A DNA stretch of 64,000 nucleotides from Gimesia aquarii (GTDB taxonomy: Bacteria > Planctomycetota > Planctomycetia > Planctomycetales > Planctomycetaceae). A model generated the notes under the pieces. The model was not told where the DNA came from, did no database searches, and was given only the letters and a program-made list of their open reading frames with translations. Shown here piece after piece: positions 1-10,600 of the stretch. The position numbers were made by a program, and so were the translations under genes. The stretch lies in assembly GCF_007748175.1 (NCBI RefSeq), contig NZ_CP037422.1, forward strand, positions 4,024,327 to 4,088,326. Direction: 5' to 3'. The first letter of the stretch is position 1. Each line of letters starts with the position of its first letter.

Positions 1-541
1 TAAGGAATTAATGAACAACGGCTTTAGAACATTACTGACAGATCAAGACTGGTCTTCTGTCACGAAAGCAAAGTTGAAGGGCTTATATGCCTATTGGGGG
101 AACCCCGTTTCAGAACACGCTGAGCGCCATCTGAATTTGACTGGTATAGGGCATCTTTTGGCAATGTCGTCGCATATTGAATTGAACGCATTAGCCGCTC
201 AATACTTTCGATTGGAATTCGGGCCTAAGTTTATTTATAGCATTCGCAATCACCAACCACAAAATGGAAAAGCAGAAGAGAAATCGAGTTTCAAATACGG
301 AGGGCGAATTCTATTTGATGATATGATTTCATACGAAGATCTGGAAAAACGTTTAATCGATGGTGCAGAAATCAAAACAACTTTATTGACGGAAGAATTT
401 TCATACGATGATTATCTTGAGCAACAAGGAGAAACCCGTTTGATGTTGTTCGCCATTGATCCCAATGAAAATATTCATGTCTTCACCCCCAGCCCAGATT
501 TTCAACCAAAAGCGAACTGGAAAATTGTTGGGTTGTCATAA
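1..541 (+). CDS. Na+/H+ antiporter (CPA1 type), C-terminal RCK-like part, 5' truncated by window edge
   Basis: The reading frame is open back to the left edge of the window (Lys-Glu-Leu precede the first ATG at 11), so this is most likely the 3' end of a longer gene rather than a 176-aa protein. The residues NGFRTLLTDQDW followed by GNPVSEHAERHLNLTGIGHL match the way the cytoplasmic nucleotide-binding (TrkA-N/RCK-like) tail of planctomycete and cyanobacterial CPA1 Na+/H+ exchangers reads: a Rossmann-type strand with a terminal acidic residue, then the conserved SEHAERHL stretch. The membrane domain would lie outside the window. In this family the tail regulates transport across the inner membrane. 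A free-standing RCK protein is possible but less likely because there is no start with a ribosome binding site. Confidence 0.7.
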   Translation, partial: KELMNNGFRTLLTDQDWSSVTKAKLKGLYAYWGNPVSEHAERHLNLTGIGHLLAMSSHIELNALAAQYFRLEFGPKFIYSIRNHQPQNGKAEEKSSFKYGGRILFDDMISYEDLEKRLIDGAEIKTTLLTEEFSYDDYLEQQGETRLMLFAIDPNENIHVFTPSPDFQPKANWKIVGLS

Positions 542-662
542 AAAAGTCAATTCATATGGTCAATTTATTCAGCCGCGCGATGAGGCTCTTTAATAAATTG
601 TGCACTTGAATCAATCGTGATGGAAGCTATCGAAAGCTAGATCCATTTTCAGTCCAGTCGTC
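542..662. other. Intergenic DNA with a possible decayed protein C-terminus
   Basis: No intact gene. On the minus strand one frame ends with the peptide LIARLNKLTI, resembling the FIVRLNKLAIED peptide encoded on the minus strand near 23660-23690. Both lie about 90 bp from a copy of the interspersed repeat that begins AATTCCCCC. This suggests two remnants of one mobile-element gene, but similarity outside these short peptides is weak. Confidence 0.3.
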
Positions 663-813
663 AATTCCCCCTACTTATCCCCCCACGAATACACGTTATC
701 AAAGCAACAGCAAAGCATTGTCAAAGCGTGGTTGAAGTAAATGGCCTTGAAAAACAGGCCTTTGTGAAGCATAAGCAAAGCATGGTTAAAGCTACTACGG
801 TCTTCGGAACGGG
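663..813. repeat. Interspersed repeat R, copy 1 (about 150 bp)
   Basis: Starts at AATTCCCCCTACTTATCC and ends at GGTCTTCGGAACGGG. The same sequence recurs at 21849-21994 and, internally deleted, at 23779-23855; a start-only fragment is at 32009-32035. The body contains two imperfect direct repeats around CAAAGCATTGTCAAAGCGTGG and AAGCAAAGCATGGTTAAAGC, and the C-run at one end faces a G-run at the other, like imperfect terminal inverted repeats. No conserved protein is encoded. It interrupts the transposase fragment at 814-964. Confidence 0.7.
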
Positions 814-964
814 AAGGGCCTCGTCCCTCTGCATAGCAAGCGGTGGTCAGTTTGCGGATGAATACCGGTTCGACAATGTCATTAATCTGCCGGAGCAAGT
901 GATCTTGTGGAATGAACGACTCCAGATCAATGACCGTCCTAGTCCTGGGCTCAAAGACATGCAA
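814..964 (-). pseudogene. N-terminal fragment of an IS1182/IS5-like transposase
   Basis: About 50 codons on the minus strand read RTRTVIDLESFIPQDHLL and then RQINDIVEPVFIRKLTTACY. This is the usual N-terminus of IS1182/IS5-group transposases (the PxDHLLRxI and CYxExGRP signatures). The frame then runs straight into repeat R at about 813 and loses similarity, so no catalytic domain is left. The frame begins at a TTG at 964 preceded by AAGGGA; an overlapping ATG at 960 is in another frame, so the start may also be frameshifted. Upstream, 1080-1120 carries GACTTTTTCAACACGCCCGG, which could be the outer end of the same element. A dead IS remnant. Confidence 0.6.
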
Positions 965-1274
965 TCCCTTGCATCGGCGTCTTCATGATCGAAAACAGGG
1001 AGATTGGACAACAAAGCGAACTTGCTCATACTGCCAAACCTCTCCACAGAGCAATATCAATCACCCCTCGCTCCAATTATATCAAACCGACTTTTTCAAC
1101 ACGCCCGGTGGTTTTAGTGTTCGGTCGTAATAACAAGACGTTCGTCGTTTTTTTGCTCTAGGGTTAGCTCAACTGAATGTGGCCCCAATCTTCAGAAACA
1201 AGGGAGCCGAATGGGGAGCATCTATGATCGCTTTTGTTGAAGTTTTATCGCAAGGTGTTCTTATGGTGCTATAT
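965..1274. other. Intergenic, probable IS end, no gene
   Basis: No convincing gene on either strand. The part up to about 1120 is best read as the upstream non-coding end of the broken IS1182-like element; the rest separates it from the 3' end of the next minus-strand gene. Confidence 0.35.
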
Positions 1275-1991
1275 TCAGACAAGACTTACAGCTTTACTTT
1301 TCTCTAAATCGCAGAGAATCAGGTCGCATAAATCATTATAGCTATCCTCTGTGGGGAAACGATGTCCTCCCCTGATTCCTTTCTTTTCCAGTTCGCGCTT
1401 AATATCTTCGTAATCACTAATTGACATCCCCCAATCAATGTTCCAATAAACCATTCTTTCACTGGGGAGATTGTGTTTCTTCCACCATGTCTTGCAGCGT
1501 TCTTGGTAAAAAATAAACTTGAGTTTAGGAAATCTTACCAAGAGGGCAAGCAGAACTTTATCTCTTTTCTCCTCCCATTTTCGTGTCGTTACCGGATTCC
1601 AATTATCATTGAAGAGAAAATACCAGAATGTGCTGATTTTACTAAAGTCTGCCGGCCGAATATTGGGAACGTCCAGGCTATGAATCTGTGTTGCGCCAAC
1701 ACAATACATCGCTTCGCACTGATCTTCATAAAGTTCCAGCAACTCGGGGAAATTATTTGCTTCCGTTTTGATGGAAGATAGTTTTCCATGAAAATCTGTA
1801 AATAGAAATCGTTGCGCAATCTCTTCGCTGAAAAACAGTACTTTGCTTGCATCAAAATCTGGATGAACATCCTTTATGAATCGGCGATCAGGATTTGCAA
1901 AACGCTCTTCCAAAAGCCGATGAACATAACAAACACCTGTTAATAATATTTTACCAGTTCTTTGCAAATGCCATTGATTGCTCGACATCAT
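1275..1991 (-). CDS. Hypothetical protein with N-terminal WHL motif
   Basis: 238 aa, family not recognised. The start is well supported: AAAGGA lies 5 nt before the first of two adjacent ATGs. There is no signal peptide or membrane segment; the protein is rich in charged and aromatic residues (KTWWKKHNLPSERMVYW near the C-terminus) and looks soluble. The first 17 residues (M-S-S-N-Q-W-H-L, then KILL) resemble the first 17 of the RHS protein encoded at 4668-10859 (M-S-N-Q-Q-W-H-L, then QILL). That suggests a shared N-terminal targeting or partner-binding module, an inference from one short match. It is co-directional with the LRR, membrane and RHS genes upstream. Function unknown. Confidence 0.6.
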   Translation of the reverse strand: MMSSNQWHLQRTGKILLTGVCYVHRLLEERFANPDRRFIKDVHPDFDASKVLFFSEEIAQRFLFTDFHGKLSSIKTEANNFPELLELYEDQCEAMYCVGATQIHSLDVPNIRPADFSKISTFWYFLFNDNWNPVTTRKWEEKRDKVLLALLVRFPKLKFIFYQERCKTWWKKHNLPSERMVYWNIDWGMSISDYEDIKRELEKKGIRGGHRFPTEDSYNDLCDLILCDLEKSKAVSLV

Positions 1992-2179
1992 TCAATCCTT
2001 TGCGAAATTATCTAGGGCTAATCGATAGACTATAAATTTAAGATTATTGACTTCATTTACATGTGAATGCAGAAAATGATACCGGTATTAAAATCTCTTA
2101 GCAGTAATGAGATCGCCCGAAGATGAGCGAGCCGAATTCTACCGGTTCGTTGAAATAAACTAGTTGTGTCGCATTAAAA

Positions 2180-3238
2180 TCAATGATGAATCAAGCAATC
2201 GGGTATTGCTGCATTCAATTTCATCACTCCCTCTTCCGTGACTTTAGTTTTTAACAACCATAAAAGAGTTAGTCTGGTCAGCCCTTTAAGATGCACAAGT
2301 CCTGCATCACTGACTTTGGTGCTTGAAAGGTCCAATGTGGTCAGATTGGTCAGCTCTTTAAGATGCACAAGTCCTGCATCACTGATTTTGGTGTTTGCAA
2401 GGTTCAATTTGGTCAGATTGGTCAGCCCTTTGAGATGCACAAGTCCTGCATCACTGATGTCGGTCATCCCAAGGAACAATATCGTGAGATTGGTCAGTTC
2501 TTTAAGATGCACAAGTCCTGCATCACTGATTTTGGTGTTGTAAAGGTCCAATGTGGTCAGATTGGTCAGCCCTTTAAGATGCACAAGTCCTGAGTCAGTG
2601 ATGTTGGTGCTTGAAAGGTCCAGTGTCGTCAGATTGCTCAGCTCTTTAAGATGCACAAGTCCTGCGCCACTGATGTTGGTGCCTGCAAGGTTCAATGTGG
2701 TCAGATTGGTCAGCCCTTTAAGATGCACAAGTCCTGCATCACTGACTTTGGTGCCTGCAAGGTCCAATGTGGTCAGATTGGTCAGCCCTTTGAGATGCAC
2801 AAGTCCTGCATCACTGATGTTGGTGTACCCAAGGTCTAATGTGGTCAGATTGGTTAGCTTTTCAAGATGCACAAGTCCTGCGTCACTGATGTCGGTGTGT
2901 CGAAGGTCCAATGTCGTTAGTCTGGTCAGCTCTTTAAGATGCTCAAGTCCTGCGTCACTGATCTTGGTGCCTGCAAGGTTCAATGTGGTCAGATTGGTCA
3001 GCCCTTTAAGATGCACAAGTCCTGCATCACTGATGGTTCTGTCAGAAAAGTCATAGATCATGCTGCTAGAAAAATCGACTCGTATGACATTGCCCATGTC
3101 ATCACTAATAATTATTCCCCCAAGTGCCTTGATCGAATCGGTAGCAGGTTCATCCGTCTGTCCACATCCGCTACACAACAGAAGGAAAATGAAAGTATTG
3201 AAAATACCATGATTGCTCATTGAGGAAATATTCTTCAT
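2180..3238 (-). CDS. Leucine-rich-repeat lipoprotein
   Basis: I chose the ATG at 3238 because AGAAGGG sits 6 nt upstream and the protein then begins with a short lipoprotein signal peptide, a hydrophobic run ending LLLCSGC whose Cys fits a lipobox. An upstream ATG at 3277 adds only 13 unlikely residues. After about 50 residues of linker there are eleven near-identical 24-residue LRRs of the form ISDAGLVHLKGLTNLTTLDL, plus a C-terminal cap. Such repeats fold as a curved solenoid that binds protein partners. The protein should be lipid-anchored outside the cytoplasmic membrane. The repeats are very uniform at DNA level (72-bp unit), pointing to recent expansion or gene conversion. Partner unknown. 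Confidence 0.85.
   Translation of the reverse strand: MKNISSMSNHGIFNTFIFLLLCSGCGQTDEPATDSIKALGGIIISDDMGNVIRVDFSSSMIYDFSDRTISDAGLVHLKGLTNLTTLNLAGTKISDAGLEHLKELTRLTTLDLRHTDISDAGLVHLEKLTNLTTLDLGYTNISDAGLVHLKGLTNLTTLDLAGTKVSDAGLVHLKGLTNLTTLNLAGTNISGAGLVHLKELSNLTTLDLSSTNITDSGLVHLKGLTNLTTLDLYNTKISDAGLVHLKELTNLTILFLGMTDISDAGLVHLKGLTNLTKLNLANTKISDAGLVHLKELTNLTTLDLSSTKVSDAGLVHLKGLTRLTLLWLLKTKVTEEGVMKLNAAIPDCLIHH
2225..3035. repeat. Tandem 72-bp repeats coding the LRR array
   Basis: Eleven tandem units of 72 bp, each containing GATGCACAAGTCCTGC on the plus strand or a close variant. They encode the 24-residue LRRs of the lipoprotein gene. The near-identity makes copy-number change by slippage or recombination likely and generates long open but meaningless frames on the opposite strand. 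Confidence 0.85.
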
Positions 3239-3277
3239 AGAATGCCCTTCTGATGAAATATGAGATGCTCCGAACAA

Positions 3278-3553
3278 AAAAGCTCAAACTCAATTCTGGA
3301 ATTCGAACACCGCTTTGTCAATATACTATTTCTAAGCAATAGTCATAAACCCCCACAATTACCACATGCTTTTCCATCATCAGGTCCACAAATTCGACCA
3401 CGCTTGGTATTCTTAAAATATTCGCAGTTTTGATTGTGCCTCACTTTGGATGTGACATGCCCCCTTTAACCGAATCCAGAGCTTGATATACAATTCAGGT
3501 TTCTTGACCTTGCCCCCAACCTTGAGCCAGTTGGAATGTTAGAAATCTAAAGT
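3278..3553. other. Intergenic, no gene seen
   Basis: Lies upstream of the LRR lipoprotein gene and should contain its promoter. No coding frame of note; I could not pick out a convincing -35/-10 pair. Confidence 0.3.
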
Positions 3554-3581
3554 AATCATGCCCGGCGCGCCGGGCATGATT
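3554..3581 (+). terminator. 28-bp perfect palindrome followed by T run
   Basis: AATCATGCCCGGCG is followed immediately by its exact reverse complement and then by TTTTTCG. As RNA this would be a very GC-rich hairpin with a U tract reading along the plus strand, the form of a Rho-independent terminator. There is no plus-strand gene just upstream, so it may stop antisense transcription or act as a protein-binding palindrome between two minus-strand genes. Confidence 0.5.
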
Positions 3582-3664
3582 TTTTCGCAAACTCCACTGG
3601 GGACTGAAGCCCCATCCGTTGTACGTGGAATTTTCGGTACTCATATTATCTACACCTTCTTTAG

Positions 3665-4483
3665 TTACTCTTTTTCTTTGTTAGCAGGTTTGATTGCCAT
3701 CAGTGTAACAAGTGCGAGAACAAGGCCAATTAAACACGATGCACTGACATGCCAAAACAGGATCAGGAGAGTATCATCAGAGGTGATCAACTTTGGAGCA
3801 TCTCCAAAGAGAACACGCTTTATTTCCAATTCATACCATTCACCCAATGGGCAAGCGATAGTTACAAGGCCCCCTGGAAACGAAACAAAAATCTGGTATG
3901 AAAACAACAGAATGCAAAAAGTGATCAATGAACACAATATCCAAACCGCGCTAAAACGTTTGGTTTTGATTGCCATCAGCGTAACAGGTGCGAGAACAAG
4001 GCCAAATAAACACGATGCACTGACATGCCAAAACAGGATCAGGCGAGTATCATCAGAGGCAATCGGCATTGGAGTATCCCCAAAAAGAACACGCCTTATT
4101 TCCAATTCATACCATTCACCCAATGTGCAACTGATTTGTATAAGGCCCAATGTGCCATCGACAGTTTCAAAGCCCGATGGATACGAAGCATAAATCTGGT
4201 ATGAAAACAACAGAATGCAAAAAGTGATCAATGAACACAATATCCAAACCGCGCTAAAACGTTTGGTTTCGATTGCCATCAGCGTAACAAGCGCGAGAAC
4301 AAGGCCAAATAAACACGATGCACTGACGTGCCAAAACAGGCTTAGGCGAGTATCATCAAAGTCGCTCATCAATTGAGTATCCCCAAAGAGAACATGCCTT
4401 ATTTCCAATGCATACAAAGTGATCAATGAACACAATATCCAAACCACGCTAAAACGTTTGGTTTTGATGTGATTCAAAATCAT
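3665..4483 (-). CDS. Membrane protein made of three tandem copies of one unit
   Basis: 272 aa. It consists of three repeats of one unit with two strongly hydrophobic segments each (FSAVWILCSLITFCILLFSY and LFWHVSASCLFGLVLALVTL). Between them is a polar loop with GEWYELEIRRVLFGD. Units are residues 1-71, 72-172 and 173-264. The first has lost the middle of the unit, so the predicted membrane spans number about six. Each unit ends VTLMAI and runs in frame into KTKRF of the next, as expected if a small gene duplicated in tandem and lost its stops. Family not recognised. It lies 184 bp downstream of the RHS toxin-like gene on the same strand, the usual place for an immunity gene; that role is a guess from position. 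Confidence 0.65.
   Translation of the reverse strand: MILNHIKTKRFSVVWILCSLITLYALEIRHVLFGDTQLMSDFDDTRLSLFWHVSASCLFGLVLALVTLMAIETKRFSAVWILCSLITFCILLFSYQIYASYPSGFETVDGTLGLIQISCTLGEWYELEIRRVLFGDTPMPIASDDTRLILFWHVSASCLFGLVLAPVTLMAIKTKRFSAVWILCSLITFCILLFSYQIFVSFPGGLVTIACPLGEWYELEIKRVLFGDAPKLITSDDTLLILFWHVSASCLIGLVLALVTLMAIKPANKEKE
3680..4483. repeat. Three tandem gene-internal repeats (about 276-303 bp)
   Basis: The sequence GATTGCCATCAG recurs at spacings of 276 and 303 bp (both multiples of three), followed by the same order of conserved blocks (CACGATGCACTGAC, CCAAAACAGG, GATCAATGAACACAATATCC). The unit at the gene's 5' end (about 4262-4483) is shorter through an internal deletion. Long plus-strand frames here are by-products of the repeats. 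Confidence 0.8.
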
Positions 4484-4667
4484 ATGTGCACCGCGCTTTC
4501 TATCCGATGAGAATATTACGAATACCTTGACAGCGAACCGTTACAATGGCAACACGTTTTATCCAATTTGATCACCATGGGCTCGCAGTGACTATGCTCT
4601 GTTGCAAGCGGGCACTTTGGCTTTTGGTTTTGTTTGAATAGTCCGACTTCGAATGTCTTTATTTGTA
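4484..4667. other. Intergenic between RHS gene and membrane-repeat gene
   Basis: 184 bp without a coding frame of note. A GGTG precedes the downstream ATG at 4483. No clear terminator for the RHS gene was found, so read-through into the membrane-repeat gene is possible. Confidence 0.3.
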
Positions 4668-7600
4668 TTATTTGTCCTGGTATTTTCCTTTTGCTATCTT
4701 TCGGGCGTCACTACACTGTTTTGCGGTCAAATTGTTCTCGTAAGGAAAAAACCAATAGCTCGACCCGGACGATGGGTGCATCAAATTGTTTACGTCGTAC
4801 TCGTGAGATAGTCCTAATGCGTGACCTATCTCGTGTGCCATTAATTCTGGTTTACCGGTCTTGATAGCGACGGGATCAGAGCCAATCTTATAAGCTACTC
4901 CCTGCGGAAGATCGATTCCACGGTTTAACAAATCCCAAAATCCTGGCACAAAATGTACATCTAATTGTTTGTCTCTATTGAATTCCGTAAGAATCTCGTG
5001 CTCCGAGGGAAAGGCGGGTAGGACAGCTGATAGTGGCAGTTCGCGTCTATAGCCACCAGCATTCTTTTTTGTATCCGTGAGCGTTCCAGACCAATCAAAT
5101 TTGATGCAGCATTTTTTAAAGATTTTGTTGGCCATTTCTACAGAAGCAGATGCGTGTTTTTTTTCAGCTGCACCATTCCAACGGTACACATTCAACTGCA
5201 CTAATAATGTATTTGCATAGCCAGGATTGTCACAACACGAATAGCGTCCTACTCCCCTTCCACAATCTGAAAATGGCACTGATTCTTCTTTCGTACCACA
5301 ACCCTTTGGCCGCACAAAGTAGTGGGTAATGGTTCCTCCCCCTCCGAAGAATGGATTAGCAATAGGGTCCCAGTCATAATCACCTTCTATGGTTTCACAC
5401 CATTTACAACACTGACAAACCATCCCGCTCGGATCCACACCGTTCGGTATAAAGTAAGCCAGATACAAACCGAAACCATCAACAAACCCTAACGGATCAG
5501 TGCTGAGCCATCTTCCGATGGTTGGTTCGTAGACTCTGGCTCGGATGTAGTAGCTTTCCAACTCTGTATCGTAGTAGTAGCCGACGTTTCCTGTCCATCT
5601 GAACGGGTTAGTGGTAGTGCCGGTGGTTGTGAGTTGGTTGCCCCAGGCGTCGTACAGATAACTGTCCGTAATCGTTTCCGAGCTGTTCGTCAGATCGCGT
5701 GTGGAACCCAGTGCATCGAAATGATACCAATTCGTGATGTTGCTGCGACGTTGACTAACCAGATAACCGAATTCAAACGGGTCATTTGTGTAAACGACTT
5801 GTGTAACATTAAAATCATCGGTTTCCAGCAGTACGTTATCGCTTTCGACATCCCAAATGAAGTTATTCTTATAGCTAACTGTTTCTTTGGAAGTCCGACG
5901 ATTTTCTGGATTGTAAGTCATTGTTACCAGTGCATTGGTAGGGGCCTCATAAACAGTAGGCTGATTTTCATAATTCCAAGTCGTCGTAGTGCGATTCATG
6001 CTTGGTTCAAGAACCACTTGCTGATTTCCGGCCGCATCAAATGTATAAGTCGTTCTCCCAGCTGCATCGATCTGAACAGTTAACTGGTTCGCCACATCGT
6101 ATTCAAAGCGTGTTAACACGGTATCTTTTTCGTGTTTGATCCGATTGCCGGACGCATCGTAGGTAAAGGTCGCACTGTAGGAAGTGGTTCCCGTGCGATG
6201 CGTGCTGGTGAGTTGATTCGTTGCATCATAGCTATAAGTCGTGCGAGAATTGTCCGCTTCTATGATCGACACACGATTCCCGGCAGCATCATAAGTGTAA
6301 CCAAAACTGTCTATCACTGAATTGTCTGACTTGCGATGCACCAGATTGACAATCTGACTGTTTGCATCATAGCTAAATGATGTTCGTGTCAGATTGGCTC
6401 GTTGAATTCCAATCTGCCGATTTTGTTCGTCATACGAGTAAGTCGTACGATCGTTTTGGGGATTGATCAGAGTGATTAATAAATTATCCGGATTATAAGT
6501 ATAAGTAAACCGGCCTTCATCGGGATCGATCATTGTCGAACGATTTCCTTCAGCATCATAACTATATGTAATCGTCTTACTGGCAGGATCGGTCACCGAG
6601 ACTCTCCTGGAGATAGCGTCATAAACGGTTGTAAGACGCCCCGTACTATCTTCCACTGTAGTCATCTGATTGAGCGCGTCAAAAACAAAAGTTGCTCGCG
6701 AACTATCCGGATACGCGCGCCCCGTTAGATTGTCGTTTGCATCATAGGAGTACGTCGTCCGAAAACCGCGTGGATCAATTCGTAATGTCTGACGACCTGC
6801 GGCGTCATAAGCGGATGTTGTGATACGATTTAGCGGGTCTTCCTGCTCGGTTTCCCGATTGGCTGCATCATACAGGAACGTGTTGCGATTTCCCTGAGGA
6901 TCAACCAACGCTCTTGTGTTACCGACGGCGTCGTACACTGTGGTTGTTACATTTCCGAGTGCATTTTTCACTGCCGTCGGTTGGGTGGCAGCATCGTAGG
7001 TGGTGGTAGTTCTGTGCCCCAACGGATCAATGTTTACTTCAGGTTGTCCGGTCGCGTCATAAACAATCGTGGTACGGTTACCGAAGGGGTCAATGGTCAC
7101 CGTGGGTTGACCATTGTCGTCGTATATTGTTGTTGTCACGTTATTTTGTGGATCAACCGACGTCACTGGTTGACCAGCAGCATCGAAGGTCGTTGTAAAT
7201 CGGTTACCTTCATGATCAATGGTAGCAATCGTCTGACCGGCGGCATCGTAAACTGTGGTTGTGCGCTGATTTTCATAATTGATGGTTGCTTTGATACGAT
7301 CTGCCGCGTCATAAACCATTGTTAAACGATTACCGTCCGTATTGATCGTAGCTGCTACTCGACCGGCTGCATCATAAACCGTCGTTGTTCTTTCATTGAG
7401 CGCATTGATGATCGCTTCCTCTCTCCCGGCAGAGTCGTACACGGTTGTTGTCCGATCTCCGAGTGCGTTAATCGTTGATTCGTTACGCCCCGCTGAGTCA
7501 TACAAAAATGTGGTGCGATTGCCGAGAGCATCAATCGTGGCGGAAGTCCGCCCTGTCGAATCAAAAACTGTGGTGGTCCGATTACCCAGGGGATCAATGG

Positions 7601-10600
7601 TGGCTTCCACACGACCTAAATTGTCATAAACCGATGTGGTACGATTGCCCAATGGATCGATGGAGGCGACATTGCGTCCGGCAGAATCATAAACAGTTGT
7701 GGTTCGATTCCCCAACGAGTTCACCACTGCCTCCACCCTCCCTGCGGAATCGTAAACTGTTGTGGTTCGATTCCCCAGTGGATTGATAACAGCTTCGATT
7801 TGCCCATTAGCATCGTAAATATTCGTCGTCCGATTTCCGAGAGGATTGATGGTGGCAATCAACTGGCTCTGTGCGTCATAAACGAATGTTGTGCGGTTGC
7901 CTTCCGGATCAACGGTCGCTTCTTCGCGACCAAAGGTATCGTAGATGGTGGTTGAGATATTGCCTAAGGGGTTGATTCTGGATGTGACATTCCCTGCTTC
8001 ACCATACGTTGTCGTCGTTCGATTTCCTAGCGGATCAACGGTTGCAACCACACGGCGTTCGGCATCATAAACAGTGGTGCCAATGTCACCGAGCGGATTC
8101 TCGGTAGCGACTTGATTACCCACCGAATCGTAACTAAATGTCGTACGATTCCCTGATGGATCGATGGTGGCAATAGCACGATTCTGATTATCATAAACAG
8201 TGGTCGTGATGTTACCTGCCGGATCTGTGACGCTGAATTGATTTCCATTGACATCATAACCATAAGTGGTGCGGAGGGCTGCCGGATCAATATCAACGGT
8301 CAGTCGGTTAGCCGAATCATAGACCGAGGTGCTAATTTCATTCGCAGGATTGGTGACGCTGATTTGATTGTTATTTCCATCATAGCTGTAGGTGGTGCGA
8401 TTTCCGAGAGGGTCGACCATTGCTTCGACGTTGCCAGCAGTATCATAGATTGTGGTCGTTGTATTACCGGCTGGATCTGTGGTTGACGTGCGACGACCCA
8501 TGTCATCATAAGTGTAAGTGGTTCGGTTACCAGCAGGATCTATTTCTGCAGTGACTTCATCGCAGGCAGGGCAATCACGCACATAAGTCGTCACCAAATT
8601 TTCCGGAGAGGTTTCTGTCTCGACACGACCCGCACTATCATAGGTGTAGGTTGTGCGTTTTCCATTGGGAGTCACTCGGGCGGAAAGATTTCCCAGTGTG
8701 TCATAGACATAGGTGTTTCGTTGACCAAGGGGATTGACATTCGCAATAATTCGACCGGAGGAATCATACACGGCTGTGTAAATATTTCCGAGTGCATCAG
8801 CCAGTTGAGTTCGATTTCCATTTGCATCATAAGTAAGCGTTGTCCGGTGCCCTGCCTGGTCAACGACAGTTGAAACCTTTCCCGCAGCATTATAAGTATA
8901 ATCAAAACTGTTACCACCAGCATCGGTAAATTGTCCCATTCGCTTGGTTCGATTAGATTGCATGCTATAAGTGACCGTATTTCGCGCTCCATTGGGGTGA
9001 ACCATTGCCACCAGACCATCGGTGTCCCAGATCCATTCGGTTGTAGAGCCGGAAGGAAGGATTCTCTTTGTACGTCTCCCTTCACTGTCAAACATCAGTG
9101 TCGTTCTATTACCATCAGGATCGGTAATAACATTGGCCCCGGATGCATAAGTCAGTGTCGTATTGTTTCCTGCTGGACGTTCGATGTGCGTGACACGTCC
9201 TTCAGTATCGTAAGTATAAGTCGTGCGATCCGCATTCGGCGCGACATAGGCAGTCAGCCGGTGGTTGGCATCGTAATTCATCTCGACGCTGGTGCTGTCA
9301 GGGCGGATGATTTCCGTCAGATTGCCGCTGGGGTCAACTGTATAAGTTGTGACACGATTTACTGGATCGGTAATTGTTCGTATCTTGTTATTATTGTCAT
9401 AACTGTAGGTCACTACTCTGCCAGTGGGAGCAACCGCCGTCGTGAGCAGATCGTTTGCATCATGTGTGAAAGTCCAGATATCTCCCGTGGGACTCACGAT
9501 TTTTTCCATCAAACCATCGGCATTATAATGTTTTTCAAAGCCGTTGACGGGAGTCTCTTTCCAGCCACCACCGGAGAGTTCCTGGAGTGCACTGGAAGCA
9601 TTATTGGGGGCCAGATAATCACCATTGACATCTTTGTCGGTATAGAAAAAAGTCCCCCCCAGACCATTGTTAAGCACAGCCGAAGTTCCAGCGGGACTGA
9701 CTCGGGAGGAATGGTAATTGTCGACACCATACCCAAACGGACTCTCGTAGCTCGCCCGCAGTGAATTATACCTGAGAGTTGGCTGAACATCCTGTGGTCC
9801 TGACTTGGGAGTTCTCCAGGTATCAAACAAGTTGCCAGTAAGCGGAGAAGCGGCAGGTGAACTAGGGCCTGTGCCAGAAACACCACTATTACAGGAGCCA
9901 GCAGGTATATTACTATAATCATCCCCGGCTTGTATAACCGTGTTATCATAGGGAGAAATCTGCGGCTCTCCGTTGAGATTGCAACCACATCCTGAAGAAG
10001 TACATCCACATGGGCCGCATGCATCGTCATCGCCTGTGTCATCCTCGCCCGTTGTTCCTCCAGGGGGGCAAGAATCAGTTACATTGGCAGTTACTTCAAG
10101 TGTTCCCGTCCAGAGTGAGCTGTCATCCTCCACACACAAAATCTCCAGAGGAATTACCTTTTGGGTATCCAGATCGATTTCGACTTCACAGCCAGGTGAT
10201 TTTTCTACGGAATCGACCTTCCACTTCATCTCAGAACAGGAACCAGAGCCTAATTCCGCATTCAACTTTGATTTTACTCCCTCATTATTCTGGACTGCCG
10301 CAAATTTGGTTTCAGTTTGCTTAGTGGCATTCTCGACAACAACAACTTCTGTGACGGACGGACAGTTTCCACCACTCCCACTGCTGCTACCACCGACTCC
10401 CATCATCATCGGATTGTTTTCTGGTTCCGGTGTGAGAGGAATATAAAATGATTCTTGTAACGCTGTGGCAGTGATTGGTTCAACATCAATGCTGTCCGGC
10501 CAACGCGCACCGGCAATCACTTGAGACTGTTTTTTAGTATCCATACTGAGCTTGAGGACTCCGCTGAATACTTCAATGTTGTTCGCACTCCACACAGGAC

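Noticed and set aside
2238..3223. Several long plus-strand frames over the LRR gene
   Set aside because: They are shadows of the 72-bp repeats, Arg/Ser/Cys-rich, and the minus strand encodes a coherent lipoprotein LRR protein with a ribosome binding site.
3558..4193. 211-codon plus-strand frame
   Set aside because: Opposite strand of the triplicated membrane protein. Its repeats (ARTRP..KHDALTCQNR) mirror the duplication; it has no ribosome binding site.
5634..9764. Multiple 80-280 codon frames on both strands inside the RHS gene
   Set aside because: By-products of the ~63-bp YD repeats; compositions rich in Ile, Val, Arg and Cys with no domain.
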